Assembly (NCBI GenBank): GCA_030039105.1
Contig: JASHQO010000034.1
Location: forward strand, 1-20,632
Reading direction: 5' to 3'
Length of the DNA stretch: 20,632 nucleotides
Origin: Xanthobacteraceae bacterium
Lineage (GTDB): Bacteria; Pseudomonadota; Alphaproteobacteria; Rhizobiales; Xanthobacteraceae
How positions within the stretch are numbered: the first letter of the stretch is position 1; the number at the start of each line of letters is the position of its first letter. Below, piece after piece: positions 13,787 to 20,632 of this stretch. The position numbers and the translations under genes are program-made. The notes under the pieces are model-generated. The model had not been told where the DNA came from. It searched no databases and saw nothing but the letters and a program-made list of their open reading frames with translations.

Positions 13787-15295
13787 TCAGGCGGCGCCGC
13801 TCTGCGGCGTCGCCGCCGGTTCGCCGTGCCCGGCGCCGTTGCCGTTCTTTGACGGCCGCGCTTCCGTCGCCTGGTCGTCGACCACCTCGTCCGGGTTGAC
13901 GCTGTGCCGCCGCATCGCGCGCTCGGCCACGATTTCGCGCTGCAGGCGGGCGTAGTCGGCGCGGGTCGCCTCCAGGGCGCCTTCGGCGACGGCGCGTTCG
14001 GCGCGCTCGCGCTCGATGGCCGAGTTGAGTTGCTCGATCCGCTTCTCTGCCTTGGCCTGATTCGCCGCCGCTTCGGCCTTGAGCAGCTCGCCGCGGTCAC
14101 TCAGCGCCTTGATCTTGTCCTGGGCATTGGACAACGCGCTGTCTCTTGCCTTGACGGTCTCGCCCAGCACCTTGACGCGCTCGGTGAGCGACAGCCGGGT
14201 CTGTTCGAGCTTCTTGTTCTGGCGATCGTGCGCTTCGACGGTCGCGGCCAGTTGCTCGGACTTCTTCTCCGCGCCGTTGCGGCCGACGACCGCCTCGACC
14301 AATTTGGCTTCGGCGACGCGGATCTCCTCGGTGCGTGCTACCAGGCTTTGGCGCATCTCGCCGAGCAGCTTTTCCGCCGCGGTGGAGCGCGAACGCATCG
14401 CGTCGAGCTTCAAGGTCAGCGCGTAGACTTCGGATTGCCGCCGCTCATTGGCTTCGTCGTAGGCCGCGGCGAGCTTCTTGCGCTCATCATCGGTGGCGGC
14501 GAGGCTGCCTTCCATCTTCTGCAGGCGGTCGCGTGCGTCTGCCAGGGCATTCTCGGCCTCGGCCAAGCGACGCGCGGTCTTGGACGATTGGGCGAGCGTT
14601 TGATCGAGCGCCGATTGTAGCGAGTCCCTTTCGTTCTCCAGCAGCGAAAGGCGCTCGCGCGCCAGATTAGCTGTCGATTCCGATTCGAGGATGCGCTTGT
14701 CCGCGGTCTCGGCGCGCTCGAGCAGAAGCCGCTTTTCGTCGCTGAGCGTCCGGCCATTGCTAGTCTCGTCGCCGAGTTGCTTTTCGAGGTTGGCGATGGT
14801 GACGCGAACGGCTGCGAGCTCGCCGGTCAGCCTGACCTTCTCGGCTTCCAATTCCTGCACGGACTCCTGCGCCGACGTCAATTCGCGGGACAGGCGCTGG
14901 CTTTCACCTTCCAGATCGGACGACGTCTTTTCCAGCTCTTCGAATTCGCCGCGCAAAGCGTCGTGGCTGGTGCGAAGCTCCGACAGAGCACCGCGCAAGC
15001 TGGCATTGTCGAATTTCGCCTGCTCGAGCGTGCCGAGCATGTTGTGGAGCGGATCGACCAGCTTGCTGAACGTCGCCTTGAGCTCGTCGAGCGCGCTAAA
15101 CTGCAGGCCGGTGTCGATCAGCAAGTGACGCAGCGCTTCGTTATCCTCGCCGATGCGGTCGCCGATCCTGGCGAATGACGATCTCTCAGTCTCTTCGGGA
15201 CGCGGCGTGCTCGGCTGTTTGCTCGGCAGGACCGTCACGGTCTCCGACGTCGGCGAGCCACCGGTGCGCGAAAGAAAGTCGGAGACCTTACGCAT
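13787..15295 (-). CDS. Long coiled-coil protein of unknown function (502 aa)
   Basis: No enzyme domain is visible. Residues 1-40 are a basic, Ser/Thr/Pro-rich head (MRKVSDFLSRTGGSPTSE). Residues 41-100 form a conserved-looking helical part (RIGDRIGEDNEALRHLLIDTG, here RIGDRIGEDNEAL and RHLLIDTG, then LVDPLHNMLGTLEQ). Residues about 100-465 are an almost unbroken heptad pattern rich in Glu, Lys, Arg, Ala and Leu, lacking proline and glycine runs. The last 35 residues are a loose tail (VNPDEVVDDQATEARPSKNG). There is no signal peptide, membrane segment or Walker motif, so it is not an SMC ATPase. The layout of head, long rod and tail is that of a structural or filament-like protein such as crescentin, but I cannot show homology. 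GGAG precedes the ATG by nine bases, and a CtrA-like site and a palindrome lie just upstream. Confidence 0.85.
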   Translation of the reverse strand: MRKVSDFLSRTGGSPTSETVTVLPSKQPSTPRPEETERSSFARIGDRIGEDNEALRHLLIDTGLQFSALDELKATFSKLVDPLHNMLGTLEQAKFDNASLRGALSELRTSHDALRGEFEELEKTSSDLEGESQRLSRELTSAQESVQELEAEKVRLTGELAAVRVTIANLEKQLGDETSNGRTLSDEKRLLLERAETADKRILESESTANLARERLSLLENERDSLQSALDQTLAQSSKTARRLAEAENALADARDRLQKMEGSLAATDDERKKLAAAYDEANERRQSEVYALTLKLDAMRSRSTAAEKLLGEMRQSLVARTEEIRVAEAKLVEAVVGRNGAEKKSEQLAATVEAHDRQNKKLEQTRLSLTERVKVLGETVKARDSALSNAQDKIKALSDRGELLKAEAAANQAKAEKRIEQLNSAIERERAERAVAEGALEATRADYARLQREIVAERAMRRHSVNPDEVVDDQATEARPSKNGNGAGHGEPAATPQSGAA

Positions 15296-15312
15296 CGACT
15301 TAACTCCACAAA

Positions 15313-15329
15313 TTTACGTTTACTTAACC
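15313..15329. promoter_or_regulatory. CtrA-like binding site upstream of the coiled-coil gene
   Basis: TTTA (15313-15316), seven bases, then TTAACC (15324-15329) fits TTAA-N7-TTAACC with one mismatch. It is 17-34 bases upstream of the ATG at 15295 on the minus strand, so it would overlap or adjoin the core promoter. The pattern alone supports this; binding is not shown. Confidence 0.4.
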
Positions 15330-15335
15330 ATAGCC

Positions 15336-15356
15336 GTTATCGCCCTGGGCGACAAC
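15336..15356. promoter_or_regulatory. 21-bp near-perfect palindrome upstream of the coiled-coil gene
   Basis: GTTATCGCCC (15336-15345), a central T, then GGGCGACAAC (15347-15356) form ten-base arms with one mismatch. It is immediately upstream of the CtrA-like site, about 40-60 bases from the ATG. It could be an operator for a dimeric regulator that acts with CtrA. The rest of the 191-base gap up to 15486 shows no gene. Confidence 0.45.
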
Positions 15357-15486
15357 CAAAATGGCGCGAATCGCGGCGCGGCTATCATAAACATCGTAAA
15401 TAGTGGGGGCCACCCGGCGTCCGGTCATCTGCTGTGTGACGGTATCAAGTAATCGAATGCCGCCAAGGAGATAAGTTGGTTAGCGA

Positions 15487-17073
15487 CTAGGCGCGGCCGA
15501 CTGCCTTGCCGAGGATCGCCGATGCGTTCGAAGGCGGGCTGAGCGCTGACCAGGCAACGTAACGGTCCGGCCGGACCAGGATCAGGCGCGCCTCGTAGGC
15601 TTGCCGTCCGTTGCGATAAGTATCGCGAACGATCTTTAATGGCACGCCGAACGCCCTGGCGGCAGCGGCAAAGGCGTGGACGGTGCCATCGTCGATATCG
15701 AACGCCAGCAGGGTGAAGTCCGGCCCGAGTACCTCGAACACGTTGCGACCGGAACTTAGAAGTTGCGGCGGCAGGTGATGACCGGCGCGAACCTTGAAAG
15801 TGTGCGAGCCATGGGCGCTGCTGACGCCGCCCGGCGGTCCGAGCACGATCGGCGAGCCTTCGTAATTGGGCTCATAGGTCAGCACTCGCGGCGCTGCGGC
15901 GTTGGCGTGCTCGTTCCACGCCCGCTCGAATTCGCTGCGATCGCGGTCGGGGCTGTAGCGGCTGAGGAACTCCTTATCCCGGCGGATGCCGGCCTCGATG
16001 AAGTCTTCGGCCGTCTCCTGGAAGATCGGACGGCGCTCCTCGGTGTAGGTCTGCAGCAGCGCGTCGCTGCCCCAGCCCTTGAGCTTGGCGGCGAGCTTCC
16101 AGCCGAGATTGACGACGTCGTCGAGCCCGTTGTTGAGGCCGTAGGCGCCATAGGGCGGATGCGAATGCGCGGCGTCGCCGGCGATAAAGACGCGGCCGAC
16201 CTGGTATTTCTCGGCAACAGCGATGCGCAAATCCCAGAAGCCGACATAGTCGAAGTCGCAGGCAAAGGAGAAGCCGGCGACTTTCTGCAGCAGGCCGTGG
16301 AAGTCGTAATTGTCCCGCGTCGTATCGGCCGGCACTGGCGAGTGGAAGAACCAGCTTTCGCCGACGTCGACCCGGCCGAAGAACTGCCAGTAGCCGTGTA
16401 GATCGGGATCCAACACGCGATAGGTGGAACGCGGCGGAAAGCGTTTGAGCCTCTCGTGCAGTTCGCGCGAACGAAACAGTGCCAACACCATCAGCTCGTT
16501 GAAATCCGCGCCGGCGCGCTCGATGCCGACTTGCTGGCGGACGGTGGAGTGCCCGCCGTCGCAGCCGATCAGATAGTCGGCATCGAGAATGTCCCGCTCC
16601 GCGCCGCCTTCCTTGGTGACAACGACACGCACGCCATCGGTATCTTGTTCGATCGTCTCCGCTCTCCAGCCGAACCGGGCTTCCACGTTGGCAAGCTGCG
16701 CCATACGCGCCCGTAGTACCCGTTCGCCGAGGTACTGCGGCAGCCTTTCATTGTTCTGGAAGTAATAGGAATTGACGATCTCGCGCAGCGGCGGCGCATA
16801 CCAATATTCGCTGTTCAGGTCGCGATAAGCGATGATGCCGCTCATCGGATATTCGGGCGGCAGCATGCGCGCAGCGCGCAATTCGTCCAGGACGCCCCAA
16901 AAATAGAAATGCTCCACCGAGCGCTGGGTGAGATTCTGCCCTTTGGGAATGCGCTGCGGTTCGAGGCGGCGCTCGACCAGCGCGCAATCAATGCCGCGCT
17001 GTCCGAGCTCGACCGCCAGCGCGACTCCCACGGGTCCGCCGCCGACAATGATGACCTGATGCCGTTTGCTCAT
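15487..17073 (-). CDS. FAD-dependent monooxygenase, class A flavoprotein (MhpA/PheA-TfdB type)
   Basis: The 528-residue enzyme has the three flavin/NADPH motifs of PF01494: GGGPVG near residue 11, YLIGCDGGHSTVR near 165-177, and GRVFIAGDAAHSHPPYGAYG near 285. The last continues into LNNGLDDVVNLGWKLA. The C-terminal 110 residues (SHTFKVRAGHHLPPQ ... LILVRPDRYVAWS) match the thioredoxin-like domain of phenol hydroxylase relatives. Such enzymes hydroxylate an aromatic or polyketide-like substrate using NAD(P)H and oxygen. The substrate cannot be named: no ring-cleavage dioxygenase or hydrolase lies nearby. The start ATG at 17073 lacks a strong ribosome binding site but fits the family N-terminus (HQVIIVGGGPVGVALAVELG). 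The protease-inhibitor-like gene ends 29 bases upstream on the same strand, so the two may be co-transcribed. Confidence 0.93.
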   Translation of the reverse strand: MSKRHQVIIVGGGPVGVALAVELGQRGIDCALVERRLEPQRIPKGQNLTQRSVEHFYFWGVLDELRAARMLPPEYPMSGIIAYRDLNSEYWYAPPLREIVNSYYFQNNERLPQYLGERVLRARMAQLANVEARFGWRAETIEQDTDGVRVVVTKEGGAERDILDADYLIGCDGGHSTVRQQVGIERAGADFNELMVLALFRSRELHERLKRFPPRSTYRVLDPDLHGYWQFFGRVDVGESWFFHSPVPADTTRDNYDFHGLLQKVAGFSFACDFDYVGFWDLRIAVAEKYQVGRVFIAGDAAHSHPPYGAYGLNNGLDDVVNLGWKLAAKLKGWGSDALLQTYTEERRPIFQETAEDFIEAGIRRDKEFLSRYSPDRDRSEFERAWNEHANAAAPRVLTYEPNYEGSPIVLGPPGGVSSAHGSHTFKVRAGHHLPPQLLSSGRNVFEVLGPDFTLLAFDIDDGTVHAFAAAARAFGVPLKIVRDTYRNGRQAYEARLILVRPDRYVAWSALSPPSNASAILGKAVGRA

Positions 17074-17102
17074 CTGCAGATCTGCTGTTGATGCGTCGCG
17101 CG

Positions 17103-17852
17103 CTACTGCCGTACCAGCAGGATCGGGTCGGAGCTTTCCGGCAGGCGCTGCCAGGTATTGGCGTCGTTCTCCTCAAAGCGCCAGCTCTGGCCGCGCGCCG
17201 CCTGCAGGACCAATTCGCCGTTGTCCATGCGCCAGGAGGTCGGAGCGAAGCGAGCGATCTGCGCATCGCATCCGGGCTTGATCTTCAGCGCCAGGTTATC
17301 GCTGCCGGCCGCGGCGGCCGTGTTGGCAAGCGTGAGCGTGCAGATCGGTTTGCCGGTGCTGCGCGCGACCGCCCAATCGCCGACCATGTCGTCGGCAGTG
17401 CGGACCGCAGCGGCCGCAGCCGCGGCCTGCAGGATGTAGCGGCCCTCTTCCGGCGTGAAGCCGTCGTACATCCCGCTCTCGACTTCGGTGAGCTCGATCA
17501 CGGCATCACCCTGCGCATTGAGCAGGCGCAGGCTGCCGTAATTGTCGATGGCCCAGGCAGCGATGTCCTTGGTCGAAGGAAAGACGTTGGGACAATTCTT
17601 GTCGACATCGATCTTGTGGCCGTTGGCCGCGGCGTCGGCGCGGAAGTTCAAGCGGCAGGTCTTGTCATGGTCGGCGTTGGACAGCTCCCAGGAGCCGACC
17701 ACCGCGGCAACGGGGTTGCCGGATGATTGCGGGGTCTGTTGTTGTGCATCCGGCGGGCTCGGCGGCGATGCGTTTTGTGCATCTTGTGCGGACGCGACAC
17801 CACCACACAGGCTCGCCGCAATGGCGGCAGCAATGACCATGCCACGACGCAT
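17103..17852 (-). CDS. Exported protein with two tandem AprI/Inh-like (metalloprotease inhibitor) domains
   Basis: The 249-residue product starts with a Sec signal peptide (MRRGMVIAAAIAASLCGGVASA, cleavage before QDAQ) and a Pro/Gln-rich spacer to residue 47. Two repeats of an AprI/Inh-type beta-barrel follow. Repeat 1 (about 50-145) opens VVGSWELSNADHDKTCRLNF with Cys66 and Cys87; its GSWEL...CRLNF and LRLLNAQGDAVIEL are typical. Repeat 2 (about 155-238) opens MVGDWAVARSTGKPICTLTL with Cys171 and Cys195 and continues SWRMDNGELVLQ. Each cysteine pair probably forms the single disulfide of the fold. Inh proteins usually have one domain of about 110 residues and protect the periplasm from the cell's own serralysin proteases. 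No protease gene is in view. A GTG at 17873 or an ATG at 17840 are alternative starts. Confidence 0.85.
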   Translation of the reverse strand: MRRGMVIAAAIAASLCGGVASAQDAQNASPPSPPDAQQQTPQSSGNPVAAVVGSWELSNADHDKTCRLNFRADAAANGHKIDVDKNCPNVFPSTKDIAAWAIDNYGSLRLLNAQGDAVIELTEVESGMYDGFTPEEGRYILQAAAAAAAVRTADDMVGDWAVARSTGKPICTLTLANTAAAAGSDNLALKIKPGCDAQIARFAPTSWRMDNGELVLQAARGQSWRFEENDANTWQRLPESSDPILLVRQ

Positions 17853-17947
17853 ATCGAAACGGCCCACGCTCACGATTCGAGGCTAGCACGCCCGCACGAT
17901 GCCGTCATGCAAGGGCCGGGCATGGCACTGATGCGAGGTACGACGGC

Positions 17948-18928
17948 TCAGCCCTTGTTCCAGGAGCGCCACGGCGTTTCCGCGACCGGGGTCAGCGGCG
18001 GTTTGCCCGCGGTCCAGGCGGCGATGTTATCGACGATGAGCTGGTCCATCTTCTCCCGCGTATAGACCGACGCCGAGCCGAGGTGTGGCAACAGCACCAC
18101 GTTGTCCATCGCGATCAGCTCCTGCGGCACTTCGGGCTCCTTGGCGAAGACGTCGAGGCCCGCCGCCATGATGCGCTTGTCCTGCAGTGCCTTGATCAAG
18201 GCCGGCTCGTCGACTACCGAACCGCGCGCCATGTTGATCAGGATGCCGTCGGGGCCGAGCGCATCGAGCACCTCGGCATTGATCAGATTCTGCGTACCGG
18301 GACCGCCCGGCACGATGATCATCAGGATGTCGACCGCGCGCGCCATCTCGATCAGGCTCGGGCAGTGCAGATAGCTGACGTCGCGCCGCGGCTGGCGCGT
18401 GTGATAGACCACCGGGACGCCGAAGGCGTCGAGACGCCGGGCGATCGCCTGGCCGATGGCGCCCATGCCGACCATGCCGACCGTGCGGTTGCGCAGCGTC
18501 GCCTTTGTCAGCGGATAGCCGCGCTCGAGCCATTTGCCGGCGCGCACGTATCGTTCGGCTTGGGGAAATTCACGCACCGTGCACAGCAATAGCCCGAGCG
18601 CGGTGTCGGCGACCTCCTCGGTGAGCACGTTCGGCGTGTTGGTCAGCACCACGTCGTGCGCCATTGCCCATTTCACGTCCATGTGGTCGTAGCCGACGCC
18701 GAAGCTGGCGACGATCTCGAGCTTGGGAAAGCGCGCCATCAGGTCGCCGGGAATTTTACAGGCCGTATCGCTGCAGGCGATGGCGCGGACGTGGGAATGC
18801 GCGGCGATGAAGGCGTCGCGATCCCGCGCCTCGGCAACCTTGTGAACCGCGCAGATCGCGTCGAGGCCCTTCACCACAACGGGCTTGAGCGGACCGATCA
18901 GCATCACTTCAGGCTTGTCGGTGGTCAT
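17948..18928 (-). CDS. D-isomer-specific 2-hydroxyacid dehydrogenase (glyoxylate/hydroxypyruvate reductase-like)
   Basis: The 326-residue NAD(P)-dependent enzyme interconverts 2-oxo acids and D-2-hydroxy acids. The coenzyme loop is VGMVGMGAIGQAIARR (GxGxxG at 154-159). The catalytic set is Arg235 (NMARGSVVDE), Glu264 (FAKEPEVP) and His282 (LLPHLGSAS). VASFGVGYDHMD near residue 75 is the usual substrate-loop region. HTRQP after the second strand, in place of an acidic residue, suggests NADPH preference. The start ATG at 18928 has GAGAGG just before it. The gene begins 10 bases after the E2 stop, so the two are almost certainly co-transcribed. The sequence is most like hydroxypyruvate / hydroxyphenylpyruvate reductases, but the substrate is not fixed by sequence. 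Confidence 0.93.
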   Translation of the reverse strand: MTTDKPEVMLIGPLKPVVVKGLDAICAVHKVAEARDRDAFIAAHSHVRAIACSDTACKIPGDLMARFPKLEIVASFGVGYDHMDVKWAMAHDVVLTNTPNVLTEEVADTALGLLLCTVREFPQAERYVRAGKWLERGYPLTKATLRNRTVGMVGMGAIGQAIARRLDAFGVPVVYHTRQPRRDVSYLHCPSLIEMARAVDILMIIVPGGPGTQNLINAEVLDALGPDGILINMARGSVVDEPALIKALQDKRIMAAGLDVFAKEPEVPQELIAMDNVVLLPHLGSASVYTREKMDQLIVDNIAAWTAGKPPLTPVAETPWRSWNKG

Positions 18929-18938
18929 AATCCTCTCA

Positions 18939-20261
18939 TCACACGAGCATGGTCACCGGCATTTCCAGAAATGATTTGAACGTGGCTAGAAGCTCCGCGC
19001 CGACGGCGCCATCGAGCACGCGATGGTCGCAGGACAGTGTTACCGCCAGGAAGCTGGCAAAAGCAATGCCGCCGTCGGCCTGCTCGACTGCCTGGCGCCG
19101 CGCGGCGCCGACAGCCAGGATGGTGGCATGCGGCGGATTGATGATGGCCGAGAACTCGCGCACGCCGTACATGCCGAGATTGGAGATCGCCGCCGAGCCG
19201 CCCTGGTAGTCGGAGGGCTTGAGCTTCTTGTCGCGGGCGCGGGCGGAAAGCTCCTTCATCTCGGCCGAGATGGCGCTGACTGGCTTCATTTCGGCGCCAT
19301 GGATGACCGGCGTGACCAGGCCGCCGTCGAGGGCGACGGCGACGCCGATATCGACGTGCTTGAAGCGCAGGATGCGGTCGCCGGCCCACACCGCATTGGC
19401 ACTTGGCACCCGCCTCAGCGCTAGCGCAAAGGCGTGGATAATGAAATCGTTGAGCGAAAGCTTGAACGCCGGATTACCAGCCTTGTCCTTGGGCGCGCCG
19501 GCGTTAGCTTCTTCACGCAACTTGATCAAGCGGTCGATCTCGACGTCGGCGGTGAGATAGAAGTGCGGAATTGTCTGGATCGCCTGCGTCAGCCGCGCCG
19601 CGATGGTACGGCGCATGCCGTCAAGTGGCACCTCGTCGTAAGCGTCTGGTGCGTAGAGCACCTTGATTTCCTCGGCGCTTGGATCTTCGCCGCGACCGGC
19701 CAGGGAAGCGCGCGCCGGAGGAGGCGCAGTCTCAACGTCGCGGGCGATGATGCGCCCGTGTGGACCGGAGCCCGTGAGACGTGAAAGATCGATCCCGGCC
19801 TCTGCCGCGAGCCGGCGCGCCAAGGGGGTGACGGTCACGCCGCCGGATAGTCGGCCAGGGCCGTAGTTGTGCGCCGGCGTGCGCACCTCGAAAAACGGAT
19901 CGAGCTTGATCGGGCGCATGTCGCGTGGTGCTTGTGCAGCGGGCGCCATCGCCGCGATCGCGGCAGGCGCGGCCGGTCTCGGCGCCAATGCGGCGGCTGG
20001 AACCACAGGTTGGTCCGGTCGCGTTCCCGAACCATCGGCAATCACAGCCACGATGGCGCCGACTGGTGCGATGTCGCCAGCCAGAACGCGGATTTCCGAA
20101 AGCACGCCAGCCGTGGTCGACGGCACCTCCATCGAAACCTTGTCGGTCTCGATTTCGAAAAGATTGTCGCCCGGCTTGACCTGTTCGCCAGCCGACTTGA
20201 ACCACTTGGTGATTTTTCCCTCGGCGACTGTCTCGCCGAGTTGCGGCATCAGGACGTCCAT
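18939..20261 (-). CDS. 2-oxo acid dehydrogenase E2 component (dihydrolipoamide acyltransferase)
   Basis: The 440-residue protein has the three E2 modules. An N-terminal lipoyl domain (1-78) carries Lys41 in EIETDKVSMEV as the lipoylation site. An Ala/Pro-rich linker leads to a peripheral subunit-binding domain (about 143-176, VTPLARRLAAEAGIDLSRL then GSGPHGRIIARDV). The acyltransferase core (about 208-440) has the catalytic DHRVLDG with His413 and Asp417. E2 proteins form the cubic or dodecahedral core of pyruvate, branched-chain or acetoin dehydrogenase complexes. There is no E1 alpha/beta or E3 gene in view, so the complex cannot be named. The neighbours are a lipocalin-like gene 22 bases upstream and a 2-hydroxyacid dehydrogenase 10 bases downstream. 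E1 may lie beyond the right edge. GGAAA precedes the ATG. Confidence 0.94.
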   Translation of the reverse strand: MDVLMPQLGETVAEGKITKWFKSAGEQVKPGDNLFEIETDKVSMEVPSTTAGVLSEIRVLAGDIAPVGAIVAVIADGSGTRPDQPVVPAAALAPRPAAPAAIAAMAPAAQAPRDMRPIKLDPFFEVRTPAHNYGPGRLSGGVTVTPLARRLAAEAGIDLSRLTGSGPHGRIIARDVETAPPPARASLAGRGEDPSAEEIKVLYAPDAYDEVPLDGMRRTIAARLTQAIQTIPHFYLTADVEIDRLIKLREEANAGAPKDKAGNPAFKLSLNDFIIHAFALALRRVPSANAVWAGDRILRFKHVDIGVAVALDGGLVTPVIHGAEMKPVSAISAEMKELSARARDKKLKPSDYQGGSAAISNLGMYGVREFSAIINPPHATILAVGAARRQAVEQADGGIAFASFLAVTLSCDHRVLDGAVGAELLATFKSFLEMPVTMLV

Positions 20262-20283
20262 GAGCGCGTTTCCAGATGCCGCC

Positions 20284-20632
20284 TCATTTGATGCGTTCCC
20301 ACACCACTTCCGTCGTGGTGCCGAGCGGGCGCAGGATCAGCCGGTCGCCGACGAACTCGTAGCCGCGCACGAGGTCGCCCTTGTCGCCCGGCTGCACGCT
20401 GCCCTGGCGATGATGGGTGACCGTGCGCGTCGTCTCGTCGACAGTGTATTTGCCGAAATAGGCGACCACACCCTCGAGCGCGGCCTTGGCCTCGTCGCCG
20501 GTCGGCTTGTCGGCGGCCTTGGTCACTTCGCGGTCGGGCGCGACCTGGCAGGCCATATGGCCATGGGCGTCGTAGATGATGATGCCCTTGGGATTGGCGC
20601 CCTGTCCTGGCCGCGGCTTGCCGTCGACCGTC
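20284..20632 (-). CDS. Lipocalin-like domain protein, C-terminal part (gene cut by window edge)
   Basis: About 116 C-terminal residues are visible, and the frame stays open to the right edge. The reading TVDGKPRPGQGANPKGIIIYDAHG (in parts: PGQGANPKGIIIYDAHG, then HMACQVAPDRE) matches the lipocalin-like family PF13924, whose members share G-x-x-PKG-x-IIY-x-x-x-G-x-M-x-x-Q. The strands GKYTVDETTRTVTHHRQGSV and LVRGYEFVGDRLILRP follow, with a family-like end TTTEVVWERIK. An internal ATG at 20556 is inside the domain and should not be used as a start. The function of these small beta-barrel proteins is poorly known; ligand binding is assumed. It stops 22 bases before the E2 start on the same strand, so it may be the first visible gene of that operon. 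Confidence 0.85.
   Translation of the reverse strand, partial: TVDGKPRPGQGANPKGIIIYDAHGHMACQVAPDREVTKAADKPTGDEAKAALEGVVAYFGKYTVDETTRTVTHHRQGSVQPGDKGDLVRGYEFVGDRLILRPLGTTTEVVWERIK

Noticed and set aside
13904..14620. A 238-residue open frame on the plus strand opposite the coiled-coil gene
   Set aside because: Its leucine- and glycine-rich sequence is the mirror of the Glu/Lys/Ala-rich heptads on the minus strand. It has no ribosome binding site and no family signature.
15465..15490. A strong ribosome binding site (AAGGAG) followed by TTG on the plus strand
   Set aside because: The frame closes after four codons (TTG GTT AGC GAC TAG), so it codes for nothing credible. It may be chance or a relic.
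17880..17930. CATGC ... GCATG inverted repeat between the hydroxyacid dehydrogenase and the inhibitor gene
   Set aside because: It has a short stem of five base pairs in GC-rich DNA, and I could not match it convincingly to the dispersed repeat at 751-800.
1..20632. Search for defence systems, phage genes, transposases, CRISPR arrays and tRNAs
   Set aside because: No spaced direct repeats, transposase motifs, integrase motifs or cloverleaf sequences were recognised, and every long gene has a metabolic, envelope or housekeeping assignment or is a coiled-coil protein.

Overview
The window looks like chromosomal DNA from a GC-rich alphaproteobacterium of the order Rhizobiales (Hyphomicrobiales), near the Bradyrhizobium / Rhodopseudomonas / Xanthobacteraceae group. 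The evidence is the codon use, the sfsA-map-radC order, the style of the RadC and Map proteins, and a repeat of the 'GACGTGGATGGCC...CCCGGCCATGACG' type that I recognise from that group. I recognise no tRNA, rRNA, CRISPR array, insertion sequence or phage gene. Both ends cut through genes: an acyl-CoA dehydrogenase on the left and a lipocalin-like protein on the right.

Left part (1-2372, all minus strand): an acyl-CoA dehydrogenase, a dispersed palindromic repeat, a class I/II PLP aminotransferase, two closely spaced hairpins, and a 79-residue exported protein.

Central plus-strand block (2373-7876): a regulatory region of about 330 bp with a clean 17-bp inverted repeat, followed by a tight gene run. 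The order is an IlvD/Edd dehydratase close to D-xylonate/L-arabonate dehydratases, an isocitrate lyase/PEP mutase superfamily protein, a GNAT acetyltransferase, an SDR resembling 2-keto-3-deoxy-sugar-acid dehydrogenases, and a DenD-like SDR. I read this as a sugar-acid catabolic operon of the non-phosphorylative type, in which the dehydratase makes a 2-keto-3-deoxy acid that is then oxidised and cleaved. The exact substrate and the role of the lyase-like protein are inference. A housekeeping block follows (7926-10388): sfsA, map and radC. The radC reading frame has no ATG, GTG or TTG before its conserved N-terminal region.

Envelope block (10476-13782, plus): an acyltransferase-3 membrane protein, an O-antigen ligase/polymerase-like membrane protein with a CtrA-like site in its leader, and an exported DUF1080 protein. 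Facing it is a 502-residue coiled-coil protein of unknown function (13787-15295, minus). Its upstream region holds a second CtrA-like site and a 21-bp palindrome.

Right part (15487-20632, all minus): a class A flavoprotein monooxygenase, an exported protein with two AprI/Inh-like domains in tandem, and a probable operon of a lipocalin-like protein, a 2-oxo acid dehydrogenase E2 acyltransferase and a D-2-hydroxyacid dehydrogenase. No E1 or E3 gene is in view. The points most worth following are the sugar-acid cassette with its unusual lyase, the coiled-coil protein with CtrA-like control, the double protease-inhibitor protein and the radC start.
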